Below, one piece after another: positions 33,957-43,451 of a DNA stretch of 64,000 bases; position 1 is the first letter of the stretch, and the number at the start of each line of letters is the position of its first letter. The position numbers were made by a program, and so were the translations under genes. This DNA comes from Aliivibrio sp. S3MY1 (GTDB lineage: Bacteria > Pseudomonadota > Gammaproteobacteria > Enterobacterales > Vibrionaceae). The stretch covers positions 1-64,000 of the forward strand of contig NZ_JARACO010000012.1 in NCBI RefSeq assembly GCF_028765575.1, read 5' to 3'. Below the pieces are notes generated by a model that saw nothing but the letters and a program-made list of their open reading frames with translations, had not been told where the DNA came from and did not search any database.

Positions 33957-34826
33957 CTAAGCGACTTTTTCTGCTTTCTCAGTGATCTCTGGAGTATTGA
34001 AATGTTCTTGTGATGCAATAAGTTGCAGTTCATACGCTCCACGATTGAAGGTTTCTTTCATTACTGAATCAACCGCAGCATTAGTACGTTCCAACGCATC
34101 AATTGGAGAGTAACCCGCCATTAAGTTAGCAAGCATTACACCACTGATTAAATCCCCAGCCCCTACTGGCTGACGCTTTGCATCAAAGTCATATAAAGGA
34201 CGAGAAATGTGGTAGCTCCCTTCTTTGGTGGTTAATAGCATTTCAAAACGATCTTTTTTAATCCCCGCACGACTTAAGTGTTTTACCACTACCATCTTAA
34301 CGCCTTTTTCAAGCAGTTGATTATTCGCTTCAATCACTTGATCTAAGGTGTTGATCGTCATACCGGTTAAACTTTCTAACTCTAATAAATTAGGCGCAAT
34401 AATATCTGCAGATGCAAGTGCGGACTCTTTAAAAAAAGTGGTCACTTCTGGTGCAACAATGCAGCCTTTCTCAGGATGCCCCATCACTGGATCACAGAAG
34501 TAAATTGCGTTTGGATTGTCTTGTTTTATTTTCTGAACCGCTGTGATGATCTCTTGACCTTGCGCTGCAGATCCTAAGTAACCACTTAACACCGCATCAC
34601 AACCATAAGTCGCTTCAATCGCTGATAGACCATCAACCAATTCTGAAATGTGGCCAGCAGGCATGGCAATGCCTTTCCAACCTTGTTGATATTGTGTGTG
34701 ATTTGAAAACTGTACCGTATTGATAGGCCATACTTCCATTCCCATTCTTCGCATTGGAAAAACCGCAGCACTGTTGCCTGCGCAACCAAATACCACATGA
34801 GACTGAATGGAAAGAATACGTTTCAT
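33957..34826 (-). CDS. pdxY: Pyridoxal kinase PdxY
   Basis: PdxY phosphorylates pyridoxal in the vitamin B6 salvage pathway in the cytoplasm. The 289-residue protein starts [29 protein letters not shown], the ribokinase-like substrate segment. [16 protein letters not shown] and [12 protein letters not shown] follow, then the ATP/anion-hole region [16 protein letters not shown] with the catalytic aspartate. Length equals the family (about 287). It lies alone between the cytochrome gene and the cad remnant, all leftward, with its own terminator at 33854. Confidence 0.97.
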   Translation of the reverse strand: MKRILSIQSHVVFGCAGNSAAVFPMRRMGMEVWPINTVQFSNHTQYQQGWKGIAMPAGHISELVDGLSAIEATYGCDAVLSGYLGSAAQGQEIITAVQKIKQDNPNAIYFCDPVMGHPEKGCIVAPEVTTFFKESALASADIIAPNLLELESLTGMTINTLDQVIEANNQLLEKGVKMVVVKHLSRAGIKKDRFEMLLTTKEGSYHISRPLYDFDAKRQPVGAGDLISGVMLANLMAGYSPIDALERTNAAVDSVMKETFNRGAYELQLIASQEHFNTPEITEKAEKVA

Positions 34827-34902
34827 AACATCACCATAATTTTAAATAGAGTAAGGGCTTCCGTGCCCTAAAATAAACGATATTCCTTCAAAACCCTAGG
34901 GC

Positions 34903-35185
34903 TTAATTTTGTTTTAGAACTTTCACTGTGTAACTGCCATCTTTTTGAGCATATACACCATGAATATCCGTTTCAAAGCCAGGGTAATGTGCGCCGATAG
35001 CACATAGCATATCTAAGAAATCAAGAACAGGACGAGACTCTGTTGTCACCATTTCACCTGGAAGCTCATCTTTTTTGATGGTGAGGTAGTGGAGCATCTG
35101 AAGGTAATAGTGCAATACCACTCCCCATCATGTTGCCAGCAACAACACCCGTACAGGCAAGCCAATTTTTTGTATTCGATTCCAT
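34903..35185 (-). pseudogene. Deletion scar joining the start of cadB to the end of cadA
   Basis: From the ATG at 35185, with GGAG before it, the frame reads MESNTKNWLACTGVVAGNMM then GSGIALLPS, matching the N-terminus of the lysine/cadaverine antiporter CadB. Shortly afterwards that frame stops. In another frame PGEMVTTESRPVLDFLDMLC then AIGAHYPGFETDIHGVY...TVKVLKQN matches the C-terminus of lysine decarboxylase CadA and ends at 34903. The ~40 bases near 35060-35100 that join them match neither clearly. An apparent 72-residue frame from 35121 is only the remnant read from an internal ATG. The operon cadBA has been lost by one deletion, so acid-induced lysine decarboxylation from this locus should be absent. 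Confidence 0.85.
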
Positions 35186-35828
35186 ATATCTCCAGGAATT
35201 ATCAAATGGGCTTTATTATTGGCCCGTTATGCAAAATTTTATTTAAGAGGGCGGGAGGTTATTTAGACAGAGCATGCAAACTCTGTTGGGGTAAATACAC
35301 AACATCCTGCTCGAATGTTGAGATGAAGATTACGCCCAATGAATCGAAAAAAATAAGGATAAAATTATCAATAAAAAAATGATAAAAAATAAAGAAAAGA
35401 GCTGATGAGTTAAGATAATAAAAATAAAATAACGAATATTTTCAACAATTTAAGTGTTAGCCTTAATTAAAAAACAAAAATATAAACCTCTAACACTGAT
35501 AATAATAAGGGATTATTTATGACCTTTATCTCTTCGTTATAAAAATACTCAGCAACTAAAGCCCAGATTACTTTCATGGTTCATTGAGTGAGAAAATTTC
35601 AATTAAAAAATTGTAAATATTTATAGTTACACGTAAAAAAAGTACGACATATTGTTTCATTATGATTGACTAGCTAAAGTCGACTGAACTATATTAATCG
35701 CCGCAAATCCTTAGTAAACGATATTTCATACAAATTTATAACAAAGTTACTTGTATTTCTTAAAGATTGGTGTTTCGTTATCCATTTTTTAGGAAAAATA
35801 AATTAACGATTTAAAATAAGGAAATTTC
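35186..35828. other. Intergenic region upstream of the cad scar and the AGCS gene
   Basis: No intact gene. It should hold the old cadB promoter (leftward) and the promoter of the rightward symporter. ACAGAG/CTCTGT inverted bases at 35267-35286 are a weak possible operator. A 97-residue rightward frame at 35089-35382 overlaps the scar and has no support. Confidence 0.5.
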
Positions 35829-37298
35829 ATGACAAACACAGATTCAACGCTAATTGAGTCAATGAACGAGGCGTTAATGTCTGTCATTGGCACTATCAAT
35901 GGCCTTCTTTGGGGACAAGTCCTCGTTTATCTTCTTGTTGGTGTAGGCATCTACTTCACAGTACGTCTTGGCTTTATTCAGCTTCGTCAACTTGGTCATT
36001 CAGTTAAAATTTTACGCAATGGCCAAGAGATCGAAAATGGTCTCAGCTCTTATCAAGTATTTTGCACCTCTATGGCAGCTCGCGTGGGAACGGGTAACAT
36101 GGCAGGTGTGGCAGTCGCTTTAACCGTTGGTGGCCCTGGTGCTATTTTCTGGATGTGGGTTATTGCTCTATTTGGTATGGCGACAGCATTCATTGAATCG
36201 ACACTGGCTCAAGTATACAAAGTGAAAGACGTTGATGGTCAATACCGCGGCGGCCCTGCTTACTACATGGAAAAAGGCCTTGGTCAACGCTGGATGGGAA
36301 CGCTTTTCTCTATCTTCTTAATCATCGCTTTTGGTTTAGTGTTCAACGCGGTTCAAGCAAATACAATTACTGACGCTCTAAATCACTCATTTGGTTTTGA
36401 TAAAACTATCATGGGTCTGGTTATTGTTGCGGTTTCTGGCTTCTTTATCATGGGTGGTTTACGTCGTGTTGCTAGTGCATCATCAAAAATCGTCCCTGTT
36501 ATGGCGATTGGTTACCTTGCGATTGCCTTAATTATTGTTGTAATGAATATTACTGAAGTACCTGCAGTATTAACGCTTATTGTTAAGAGCGCATTCGGCT
36601 GGCAAGAAGCGGCGGCAGGTGGTGTTGCTTATACTATCGCTCAAGCTATGCAATCAGGTATCGCTCGTGGTCTATTCTCAAACGAAGCGGGGATGGGCTC
36701 TGCGGCTAACATCGCAGCAAGTGCTACACCAAACCCTAACCACCCAGCATCACAAGGTTTTGTGCAAATGCTAGGCGTATTTGTTGATACACTAGTTATC
36801 TGTACGGCTTCTGCTGCAATGATTATGCTTTCTGGCGTAATGGACCAACCTGATGCTACAACAGGTATTAGCCTGCTTCAACAAGCGCTAACCAATGAGT
36901 TAGGCGGCTGGACAAGCTACTTTATGGCACTAGCGATTCTTCTGTTCTGTTTTACATCTATCATTGCGAACTACAGCTACGCTGAAACAAACGTAATGTT
37001 CTTGAATGGTAACTCTAAGAAAGGCCTATTTGGTTTCCGTCTGTGTGTTCTAGCTATGGTTATGTTTGGCTCTGTTGCTTCACTACCTGTGGTATGGAAT
37101 CTAGCTGATGCCTCTATGGGTATGATGGCATTAATCAATATTATTGCATTAATCCTTCTTTCTAAGCTGGCTATCAAAATCATTAAAGATTACGAAGTTC
37201 AACTTAAAGCCGGTAAAACACCAGAGTTTGATAGAACTAAGTTCCCTGAATTGGATGATTTAGACGGTGCATGGCACCCGAAGAAAAAGAAAGCATAA
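35829..37298 (+). CDS. Sodium:alanine/glycine symporter (AGCS family)
   Basis: This inner-membrane carrier imports small amino acids with Na+. The 489-residue protein has about ten or eleven hydrophobic segments and the AGCS signatures: GLLWGQVLVYLLVGVGIYFTVRLGF, SMAARVGTGNMAGVAVA, YRGGPAYYMEKGLG and GLFSNEAGMGSAANIAASA. The tail is short and lysine-rich. AAGGAAA precedes the ATG at 35829. A terminator follows at 37334. It is a single-gene unit next to the cad scar, and the exact substrate (alanine or glycine) is inferred from the family only. Confidence 0.95.
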   Translation: MTNTDSTLIESMNEALMSVIGTINGLLWGQVLVYLLVGVGIYFTVRLGFIQLRQLGHSVKILRNGQEIENGLSSYQVFCTSMAARVGTGNMAGVAVALTVGGPGAIFWMWVIALFGMATAFIESTLAQVYKVKDVDGQYRGGPAYYMEKGLGQRWMGTLFSIFLIIAFGLVFNAVQANTITDALNHSFGFDKTIMGLVIVAVSGFFIMGGLRRVASASSKIVPVMAIGYLAIALIIVVMNITEVPAVLTLIVKSAFGWQEAAAGGVAYTIAQAMQSGIARGLFSNEAGMGSAANIAASATPNPNHPASQGFVQMLGVFVDTLVICTASAAMIMLSGVMDQPDATTGISLLQQALTNELGGWTSYFMALAILLFCFTSIIANYSYAETNVMFLNGNSKKGLFGFRLCVLAMVMFGSVASLPVVWNLADASMGMMALINIIALILLSKLAIKIIKDYEVQLKAGKTPEFDRTKFPELDDLDGAWHPKKKKA

Positions 37299-37333
37299 TC
37301 TTTTTCTAGCTCACATTACTCTTAGCTAAAAAC

Positions 37334-37370
37334 AAAAAGGCCTGTCAAACTTAGTTCGACGGGCCTTTTC
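37334..37370 (+). terminator. Terminator of the AGCS gene
   Basis: AAAAAGGCC pairs with GGCCTTTT across a long loop that can also pair inside (GTC/GAC). It starts ~35 bases after the stop. Confidence 0.75.
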
Positions 37371-37474
37371 TTCATCTATCTATTACTAGATTAATCGAAT
37401 ATTACTTGGCTTAATCGCTTTATACATAAAATAAGCCAATACTAAGATTAGCACCTTCCTATGACTGTTTGATG

Positions 37475-37912
37475 TTATGTGTTTCTATTCAGAATAAAAT
37501 GAGTACTTCCTAACCCTAACATCATAGCAAAGATGAATATAACGACATCATTATTACCTAAAGCCAGACTCGATACCGCAGGCCCTGGACAAACTCCAGA
37601 CATTCCCCAGCCTATCCCAAAGATAGCTGCACCTGATAGTAATTTCGTATCAATTTTTTTGTTGCTAGATAAGCAAAACTGATCAGCATTAAATGGGGTT
37701 GTTTTGGGTTTAATTAACAAGAAATAGGCAGGCATAAATACTAATAGTGCACCTGCCATTACAAACATTAAACTTGGATCCCAGTGGCCAGCAACATCTA
37801 GAAAGCCAATCACCTTTGCAGGATCTACCATGCCAGAGATTGCCATACCTAAACCAAATAGAAGGCCAGAGATAAGAGCAACTAAACGAAACAATAGATT
37901 ATTCATACCCAT
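37475..37912 (-). CDS. YeeE/YedE-family membrane protein, second half
   Basis: This 145-residue integral membrane protein has four hydrophobic segments and the family motifs LFGLGMAISGMVDPAKVIGFLDV and GIGWGMSGVCPGPA (Cys near the last). YeeE/YedE proteins are proposed thiosulfate or sulfur-compound transporters, often split in two small genes. Its partner starts the pair immediately upstream with a gap of 3 bases (37913-37915), so both are co-translated. The ATG at 37912 begins MGMNNLLFRLVALISG. The function is from family knowledge. Confidence 0.9.
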   Translation of the reverse strand: MGMNNLLFRLVALISGLLFGLGMAISGMVDPAKVIGFLDVAGHWDPSLMFVMAGALLVFMPAYFLLIKPKTTPFNADQFCLSSNKKIDTKLLSGAAIFGIGWGMSGVCPGPAVSSLALGNNDVVIFIFAMMLGLGSTHFILNRNT

Positions 37913-37915
37913 TCC

Positions 37916-38335
37916 TTAGTAAAGTACATGCAATCGAACAAACACAGTTACTGCAGCCACCAACATAAAGACTGCAGTGGCAACCATTGAGCGAACGGAT
38001 AAACGCCCAATACCACAAATACCATGACCACTTGTGCAACCATTGCCTAAACGAGTGCCAATACCCACCAGTAAACCAGCAACAATAAGCATACTAATTG
38101 AAGTTTGATATTCCTTTGGCACTTCTGCACCTAAAAAATAAACCCCAACTAGCCCACCACTTACCATGCCAATAACAAATAACCATCGCCATGCATAATC
38201 GCGTTTTTTCGGTGTTATTAACCCGGTAAGTACCCCGCTAATACCCGCAATTTTACCATTGAATAAAAGTAATAACGTTGCAGATATACCTAATAACATA
38301 CCGCCAAATAAAGAGTTCCATGGAATAGTCATCAT
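37916..38335 (-). CDS. YeeE/YedE-family membrane protein, first half
   Basis: This 139-residue integral membrane protein has four hydrophobic segments and the conserved [23 protein letters not shown] motif, with cysteines that relay sulfur compounds in YeeE. It is the first gene of a two-gene unit with the next protein, which carries the other half of the fold. Start [11 protein letters not shown] at either of two adjacent ATG codons at 38335 and 38332. It is divergent from metA across ~225 bases. A link to sulfur supply for methionine synthesis is possible but only an inference. Confidence 0.9.
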   Translation of the reverse strand: MMTIPWNSLFGGMLLGISATLLLLFNGKIAGISGVLTGLITPKKRDYAWRWLFVIGMVSGGLVGVYFLGAEVPKEYQTSISMLIVAGLLVGIGTRLGNGCTSGHGICGIGRLSVRSMVATAVFMLVAAVTVFVRLHVLY

Positions 38336-38515
38336 TCTTACCCATTCGTTTATTTTTTAAACACATTGATAAGAGTACGCACGACCAATATATTAGTCAA
38401 TACTTATTTAGATAAACAAACATTAGTTTTATCTAAATTTATAATGGTAGAAATATAGAAAATGAATTAGACACAGTCTCGACACTCTATTCATAATAAG
38501 GTAGCTTAGGGGTAT

Positions 38516-38539
38516 AGACGTATAGAACGCTAGAAATCA
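38516..38539 (+). promoter_or_regulatory. Possible MetJ boxes before metA
   Basis: Three adjacent 8-mers, AGACGTAT, AGAACGCT and AGAAATCA, resemble the MetJ consensus AGACGTCT (7, 5 and fewer matches). They lie 20-45 bases before the metA start. A weak, eye-read match. Confidence 0.35.
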
Positions 38540-38559
38540 AAATAACTTAAGGATAAGTT

Positions 38560-39498
38560 GTGCCAATAAAAATACCAGACCAACTCCCTGCTGCTGAAGT
38601 ATTGCGTGAAGAGAATATCTTTATCATGCAAGAATCCCGGGCCACCACACAAGCCATTCGACCTCTTAAAGTCATCATTTTAAATTTGATGCCAAAAAAG
38701 ATCGAAACAGAAACTCAATTTTTACGCTTACTCTCTAATAGCCCATTACAAGTGGATGTTGAGCTATTACGTATTGATAATCGCACCAGTAAAAATACTC
38801 CTACAGAGCATTTAGATACCTTTTATCGCCAATTTGAAGGCATTAAGAATCGTAACTTTGATGGATTGATCATCACAGGTGCTCCATTAGGTTTAGTGCA
38901 ATTTGAAGATGTGATTTATTGGGATCACCTACAAACCATTATGACATGGGCAAAAGATCATGTGACTTCAAGCCTCTATGTTTGCTGGGCTGCACAAGCT
39001 GGCTTAAAACTGCTTTATGATTTACCAAAACGTACACGTAAAGAGAAATTATCCGGCGTGTATAATCATGATAATCTCGATCAGCACCACCCTATTTTAC
39101 GAGGTTTTGATGATCAGTTTTTAGCTCCTCATTCTCGTTATGCTGATTTCTCGGCAGATTACCTGAATGAACACACGGATCTAGATATTCTAGCAACATC
39201 TGAACAAGCAGGTGTGTACCTTGCTTCAACAAAAGATAAGCGGAATGTATTTGTCACAGGGCACCCTGAATATGATTCATTCACTCTACATCATGAGTAC
39301 ATTCGTGATTTAGGCGAAGGAATGGAACCGACTATTCCTCTCAATTATTACCCAGATAATAACCCCGAGATCCCACCTAAAGCGACATGGCGCAGTCATG
39401 GGCATTTGCTGTTTTCTAACTGGCTTAATTACTGTGTTTACCAACAAACACCGTACGATCTTGACCACTTCTCAGAGCAAAACTTCACACGTGATTAA
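38560..39498 (+). CDS. metA: Homoserine O-succinyltransferase MetA
   Basis: MetA activates homoserine in the first step of methionine synthesis. The 312-residue protein has the family start [21 protein letters not shown], the [25 protein letters not shown] stretch, the nucleophile cysteine in [12 protein letters not shown], and the catalytic His/Glu in [10 protein letters not shown]. The GTG at 38560, with TAAGGA before it, is the right start because the family N-terminus begins there. Length matches E. coli (309). Repression by MetJ is likely and possible boxes lie just upstream. Confidence 0.97.
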   Translation: MPIKIPDQLPAAEVLREENIFIMQESRATTQAIRPLKVIILNLMPKKIETETQFLRLLSNSPLQVDVELLRIDNRTSKNTPTEHLDTFYRQFEGIKNRNFDGLIITGAPLGLVQFEDVIYWDHLQTIMTWAKDHVTSSLYVCWAAQAGLKLLYDLPKRTRKEKLSGVYNHDNLDQHHPILRGFDDQFLAPHSRYADFSADYLNEHTDLDILATSEQAGVYLASTKDKRNVFVTGHPEYDSFTLHHEYIRDLGEGMEPTIPLNYYPDNNPEIPPKATWRSHGHLLFSNWLNYCVYQQTPYDLDHFSEQNFTRD

Positions 39499-39612
39499 CG
39501 TTAATTTGGGCATTAGCACATAGTTAATGCTCCTCTATAAGCACAAAATAGTCTCTGAAATCTGATAGATGCAACCCATTTTTCACTTTTTTAATAGATA
39601 CTGCCCTTTCAT

Positions 39613-39626
39613 TTAATTCAGATCAA
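39613..39626 (+). promoter_or_regulatory. FNR-like box upstream of the dcu gene
   Basis: TTAATTCAGATCAA differs from TTGATNNNNATCAA at one position, ~130 bases before the start at 39754. It suits an anaerobic transporter. A match by eye. Confidence 0.45.
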
Positions 39627-39753
39627 TCAAGCCTCTATTTATAAAACCAACAACAATCGAAATGAGAACGTGCTCAATAAAACCCTATGAAATATAAGCT
39701 ATTAATGCCTGTAGTTAATCTTAATTATAAATTGCACTTATGCAGGTGGATCT

Positions 39754-41082
39754 ATGTTGTATTTTGAATTTCTCTTTTTATTACTCGTACTCTATATCGG
39801 CTCTCGATTTGGTGGGATAGGTTTAGGGGTAGTTTCTGGTATTGGTTTGGTGATTGAAGTCTTTATCTTCAAAATGCCACCAACCTCTCCGCCTGTCACC
39901 GTTATGTTGATCATTTTAGCCGTAGTGACCTGTGCTTCGATATTAGAAGCTGCCGGAGGGCTAAAATACATGTTGCAAGTGGCTGAACGGATCTTAAGAA
40001 AGAACCCTAAACGCGTTACCATTATTGCGCCATTTGTCACTTATGCGATGACCTTTTTACTCGGTACTGGCCATGCGGTGTACTCCATTATGCCAATCAT
40101 TGGTGATGTCGCTCTTAAGAATGGTATTCGTCCTGAACGACCAATGGCTGCGGCTTCTGTTGCTTCTCAAATCGCTATTACAGCCTCACCTCTTTCTGCT
40201 GCTGTTGTGTATTATCTGGCACAATTAGTCGATATTGACGCTTCTATTACTCTAATGTCTATCTTAATGGTAACCGTGCCTGCAACGCTATTCGGTACAT
40301 TAATGTTATCACTTTACAGCTTACGTCGTGGTAAAGAATTAGAAGATGACGAAGAATACCAAGCACGCTTAAAAGATCCTGTTTGGCGTGAAAAAATCTT
40401 AAATACAACATCCACTTCTTTAGATGAGAAACTACCAACAACAGCACGTAACGCGGTACTTATCTTTTTAGGAGCTATTGTTTCTATCGTTGTTATCGCA
40501 ATGTGGCCAGAGGTGAGAACGATCACCGAAGGTGGCGCACCAATCAAAATGTCTGTTGTTATTCAAATGATGATGCTAGCGTTTGGTGGTGTCATTCTAT
40601 TAGCAACGAAAACCGATCCTCGTGATGTTCCTAATGGTGTGGTCTTTAAATCTGGTATGGTTGCGGCAATTGCTATCTTCGGTATCGCGTGGATGTCAGA
40701 TACGTACTTCCAATACGCTATGCCTCAGTTTAGAGCGGGCATTGTAGACATGGTTACACTTCATCCATGGACGTTTGCTTTAGCATTATTCATTGTATCT
40801 GTTGTGGTTAACTCACAAGCCGCAACGGCTCGTATGATGTTACCTGTTGGTCTGGCTTTAGGATTAGAGCCGGCCTTGGTGATAGGCTTGATGCCTGCGG
40901 TATATGGTTATTTCTTCATTCCAAATTACCCATCAGATATTGCAACGGTTAACTTTGATAGCTCAGGCACAACCAAAATTGGTAAGTACTACTTTAACCA
41001 CTCATTTATGTCAGTCGGTTTAATCGGGGTAATTTCTGCCTGTATGCTTGGCTATGTATTAGGTCAAATCGTGATAGGTTAA
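39754..41082 (+). CDS. Anaerobic C4-dicarboxylate transporter (DcuA/DcuB family)
   Basis: This inner-membrane exchanger takes up fumarate, malate or aspartate and exports succinate during anaerobic growth. The 442-residue protein has about ten hydrophobic segments and the Dcu signatures: ILEAAGGLKYMLQVAERILRKNPK, TFLLGTGHAVYSIMPIIGDVALKNGIRPERPMAAASVASQIAITASPLSAAVVYY, and near the end FIPNYPSDIATVNFD. It shares features with both DcuA and DcuB, so I leave the symbol blank. An FNR-like box lies upstream, and a shared terminator follows at 41112. Confidence 0.95.
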   Translation: MLYFEFLFLLLVLYIGSRFGGIGLGVVSGIGLVIEVFIFKMPPTSPPVTVMLIILAVVTCASILEAAGGLKYMLQVAERILRKNPKRVTIIAPFVTYAMTFLLGTGHAVYSIMPIIGDVALKNGIRPERPMAAASVASQIAITASPLSAAVVYYLAQLVDIDASITLMSILMVTVPATLFGTLMLSLYSLRRGKELEDDEEYQARLKDPVWREKILNTTSTSLDEKLPTTARNAVLIFLGAIVSIVVIAMWPEVRTITEGGAPIKMSVVIQMMMLAFGGVILLATKTDPRDVPNGVVFKSGMVAAIAIFGIAWMSDTYFQYAMPQFRAGIVDMVTLHPWTFALALFIVSVVVNSQAATARMMLPVGLALGLEPALVIGLMPAVYGYFFIPNYPSDIATVNFDSSGTTKIGKYYFNHSFMSVGLIGVISACMLGYVLGQIVIG

Positions 41083-41111
41083 TTAAAGTCTCGCCATTTA
41101 AAAACAAAAAT

Positions 41112-41156
41112 AAAAAAGCCCATGCGTATTTTCATACTGCATGGGCTTTATTTTTG
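41112..41156. terminator. Bidirectional terminator between dcu and nupC genes
   Basis: AAAGCCCATGC pairs with GCATGGGCTTT, with A and T tracts on both sides. It serves both convergent genes. Confidence 0.85.
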
Positions 41157-41166
41157 CTTAAGATTA

Positions 41167-42384
41167 TTACATCGATAAACTAAAGAATAGACCCGCTAAA
41201 CATGCGCTCATCAAGTTAGCTAACGTACCAGCTAGTACCGCTTTAAAGCCCATATTCGCTACTTCAGCACGACGCTCTGGAGCCATCACACCAATAGAAC
41301 CTAATTGAATAGCAATAGAACCGATATTAGCAAAACCACATAAAGCAAAAGTAATAATCACTTGAGTGTAAGCAGATAATTGGTCTTTATGCTGAACAAA
41401 GTCGATGAAAGCAACAAACTCATTCAACACGATTTTTTGTCCAATGTAAGACCCTGCCATGATCATCTCATGCTTAGGTACACCGATAACCCAAGCCACT
41501 GGTGCAAATAAGTAACCAAATAGCGTTTGCAGTGTAATGCCCGCAAAACCAAACCACTCGCCAACCATTTCTAAACCACTGTTTAGCATTGCGATAACAC
41601 TTACAAACGCAATTAGCATAGTACCTACAGCAACAGCTACTTTCATGCCGTTCATTGCACCACTTGCTAGCGCATCCACCACATTACTTTGTTCGCTTTT
41701 ATCAATCGTTAGTTCGTGTTGGTCAACCGGTGTTGATTGCTCAGGAACGAGGATCTTCGCCATTAATAAACTACCTGGAGCCGCCATGAAACTTGCCGCG
41801 ATGAGGTATTTAAGCTCTACCCCTAAACCAGCATAACCACCAAGTACACTACCAGCAACCGATGCCATACCACCTGCCATTACAGCAAACAGTTCTGAAC
41901 GGGTCATTTGAGCTAGGAATGGACGAATAAGAAGAGGAGATTCACCTTGAGAAAGGAAGATGTTACCAGTTGCGACGAGAGATTCTACTTTACTTGTACC
42001 GAGGAATTTTTGAATTACACCACCAAGAATAGCGATGACTTTTTGCATGATACCTAAATAATATAGAGCAGAGATAAGAGCACTGAAGAAAATAATAATA
42101 GGGAGAACGCGAATTGCAAAAATAAAACCACTTGAAGCTAAATCACCAAATAAGAAGGCAATACCTTCATCAGCGAAACCAAGCAAACTGGCCACCCCAT
42201 TACTTAATCCAGCCAGCGCAGCTTGTCCCCATGGAAAATAAAGCACCAGAGCGGCAAAAGAAAGTTGTAATAAAAGGGCTCTAGATACGGTTTTCCAATT
42301 AATTGCTGAACGTTTCTCAGAGAATACCCATGCACAAAAAATAAGTGCACACATGCCTAATAGGCTAAATAAAATAGTCATCAT
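41167..42384 (-). CDS. nupC: Concentrative nucleoside transporter NupC
   Basis: NupC imports nucleosides with protons or sodium across the inner membrane. The 405-residue protein has the CNT layout: an N-terminal pair of hydrophobic helices, the gate loop with GQSESP-like SQGESPLLIRPFLAQMTRSELFAVMAGGMASVAGSVLGGYAGLG, and the C-terminal FVAFIDF...FALCGFANIGSIAIQLGSIGVMAPERR. Length matches the family (about 400). An upstream CRP box (42627-42642) fits CRP/CytR control of nucleoside uptake. A 37-residue reading frame lies between the promoter region and this gene. Confidence 0.96.
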   Translation of the reverse strand: MMTILFSLLGMCALIFCAWVFSEKRSAINWKTVSRALLLQLSFAALVLYFPWGQAALAGLSNGVASLLGFADEGIAFLFGDLASSGFIFAIRVLPIIIFFSALISALYYLGIMQKVIAILGGVIQKFLGTSKVESLVATGNIFLSQGESPLLIRPFLAQMTRSELFAVMAGGMASVAGSVLGGYAGLGVELKYLIAASFMAAPGSLLMAKILVPEQSTPVDQHELTIDKSEQSNVVDALASGAMNGMKVAVAVGTMLIAFVSVIAMLNSGLEMVGEWFGFAGITLQTLFGYLFAPVAWVIGVPKHEMIMAGSYIGQKIVLNEFVAFIDFVQHKDQLSAYTQVIITFALCGFANIGSIAIQLGSIGVMAPERRAEVANMGFKAVLAGTLANLMSACLAGLFFSLSM

Positions 42385-42389
42385 TACGC

Positions 42390-42503
42390 CTATAAAATTT
42401 TAGAATTAAAAGAAGAAACAAAAGGGCCTGCCATCGTAGATGACGAGATCGGTGAGAAGTGACTGCACCAAGAGGAAGTAATAATAGAAATAAGTATGTT
42501 CAT
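42390..42503 (-). CDS. Possible 37-residue leader peptide before nupC
   Basis: A short frame from the ATG at 42503, with TAAGGG before it, encodes MNILISIITSSWCSHF and then a serine-rich part (10 of 37 residues are Ser). It stops at 42390, five bases before the nupC ATG. The tight spacing suggests translational coupling or a leader. I do not know any matching leader peptide. It may be a chance frame. Confidence 0.35.
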   Translation of the reverse strand: MNILISIITSSWCSHFSPISSSTMAGPFVSSFNSKIL

Positions 42504-42626
42504 TGTTTACCCTTACAAGCTGTTTAACAGTAGCTGGTCCAAGTCCTTGGGGTCATTCACTGTTCCATGTGACGGCTTGTATTGGGAGTAGGAGTATACA
42601 TAGAGCAAATTTAAAATCACGAAATA

Positions 42627-42642
42627 TGTGAATTAAATCACA
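42627..42642. promoter_or_regulatory. CRP box upstream of nupC
   Basis: TGTGA-ATTAAA-TCACA is a perfect CRP core palindrome, ~243 bases before the nupC start and ~125 before the leader frame. A second TCAC/GTGA pair overlaps it to the left. It may also act on the rightward gene at 42795. Most of 42504-42794 is otherwise free of genes; a 60-residue frame there has no support. Confidence 0.7.
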
Positions 42643-42794
42643 AATTTTACTTATAATAAAAAACTTTGTAGCAAATAAGAAACCAAATATCAACTCACGT
42701 ACTGAAATGACACATTCAAAACTAAATTCAAACAAGGCCTACTTTATTAGACGTGCTAAAATCATAAGCAAGTAACTTCCATTAGGCCCTAAAA

Positions 42795-43355
42795 ATGGCA
42801 AATCCAGAACATATAGAGAAACTTGATCTTCTTGATAAACTCAGCGTGATCACTTATCGAGCTGGTATTACTTTATTTTCCTTGGCTCTATTTCTAAGTA
42901 GCATCGCTATTGCTGATGATATTTCACTCATTTTACTTAATGAGCCAATAGAAGAACTCGCGCTTATTTTTATTGCCCTATCCTCAGCAATGAGCGCTGC
43001 TAATTTACATGTTTACGACAAGAAAATCAGAATGATCATTACTTGGTCTGCTTGGATAGGGTTAGTGTTATTAATTCAACTTGATAACTCTCAACTGCTT
43101 TGGCTACCACTAGGTTTTCTTTTTGTGACTTTTTCGGGAATTGCGTTAAAAGAATCATTCTGCTTTAAAGTGATGGGATTAAAATTAGTTCCTATTCTCT
43201 TGTGCGTATCTACCTTTATGCTCGCGCTTGAAGTCTGGATTATTCCTATAATTTGCTTTGCTCTCTGCGGAATGATTTTTCTTTTCCTATCAATACAAAA
43301 ATGGCGAATGCCACTTCATTTTGATATTGGCAATAAAGCGTATTATCAGAATTAA
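42795..43355 (+). CDS. DUF2301-like integral membrane protein
   Basis: The 186-residue protein has a short soluble start (MANPEHIEKLDLLDKLSVITYRAG) and five or six hydrophobic segments. GIALKESFCFK sits in a loop near the middle, and the tail is KWRMPLHFDIGNKAYYQN. I think it is the DUF2301 family common in vibrios, with unknown function. It converges on rpoS with a shared terminator at 43374. The CRP box at 42627 is 150 bases upstream and could also affect it. Confidence 0.75.
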   Translation: MANPEHIEKLDLLDKLSVITYRAGITLFSLALFLSSIAIADDISLILLNEPIEELALIFIALSSAMSAANLHVYDKKIRMIITWSAWIGLVLLIQLDNSQLLWLPLGFLFVTFSGIALKESFCFKVMGLKLVPILLCVSTFMLALEVWIIPIICFALCGMIFLFLSIQKWRMPLHFDIGNKAYYQN

Positions 43356-43373
43356 CTAAAGCCAAAAATAGAA

Positions 43374-43404
43374 AAAGCCACAGGACATTATGTACTGTGG
43401 CTTT
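43374..43404. terminator. Bidirectional terminator downstream of rpoS
   Basis: AAAGCCACAG pairs with CTGTGGCTTT, followed by CTT. It lies between the convergent membrane-protein gene and rpoS. Confidence 0.8.
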
Positions 43405-43451
43405 CTTATTATTTCATGATGTATATCAATCTAGGTTGATACTAATCGTGG

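Noticed and set aside
35089-35382. 97-residue rightward frame upstream of the AGCS gene
   Set aside because: It runs antisense through the cadB remnant, with no motif or ribosome binding site.
42553-42735. 60-residue leftward frame upstream of nupC
   Set aside because: It spans the CRP box and promoter region and has a composition expected from AT-rich DNA.
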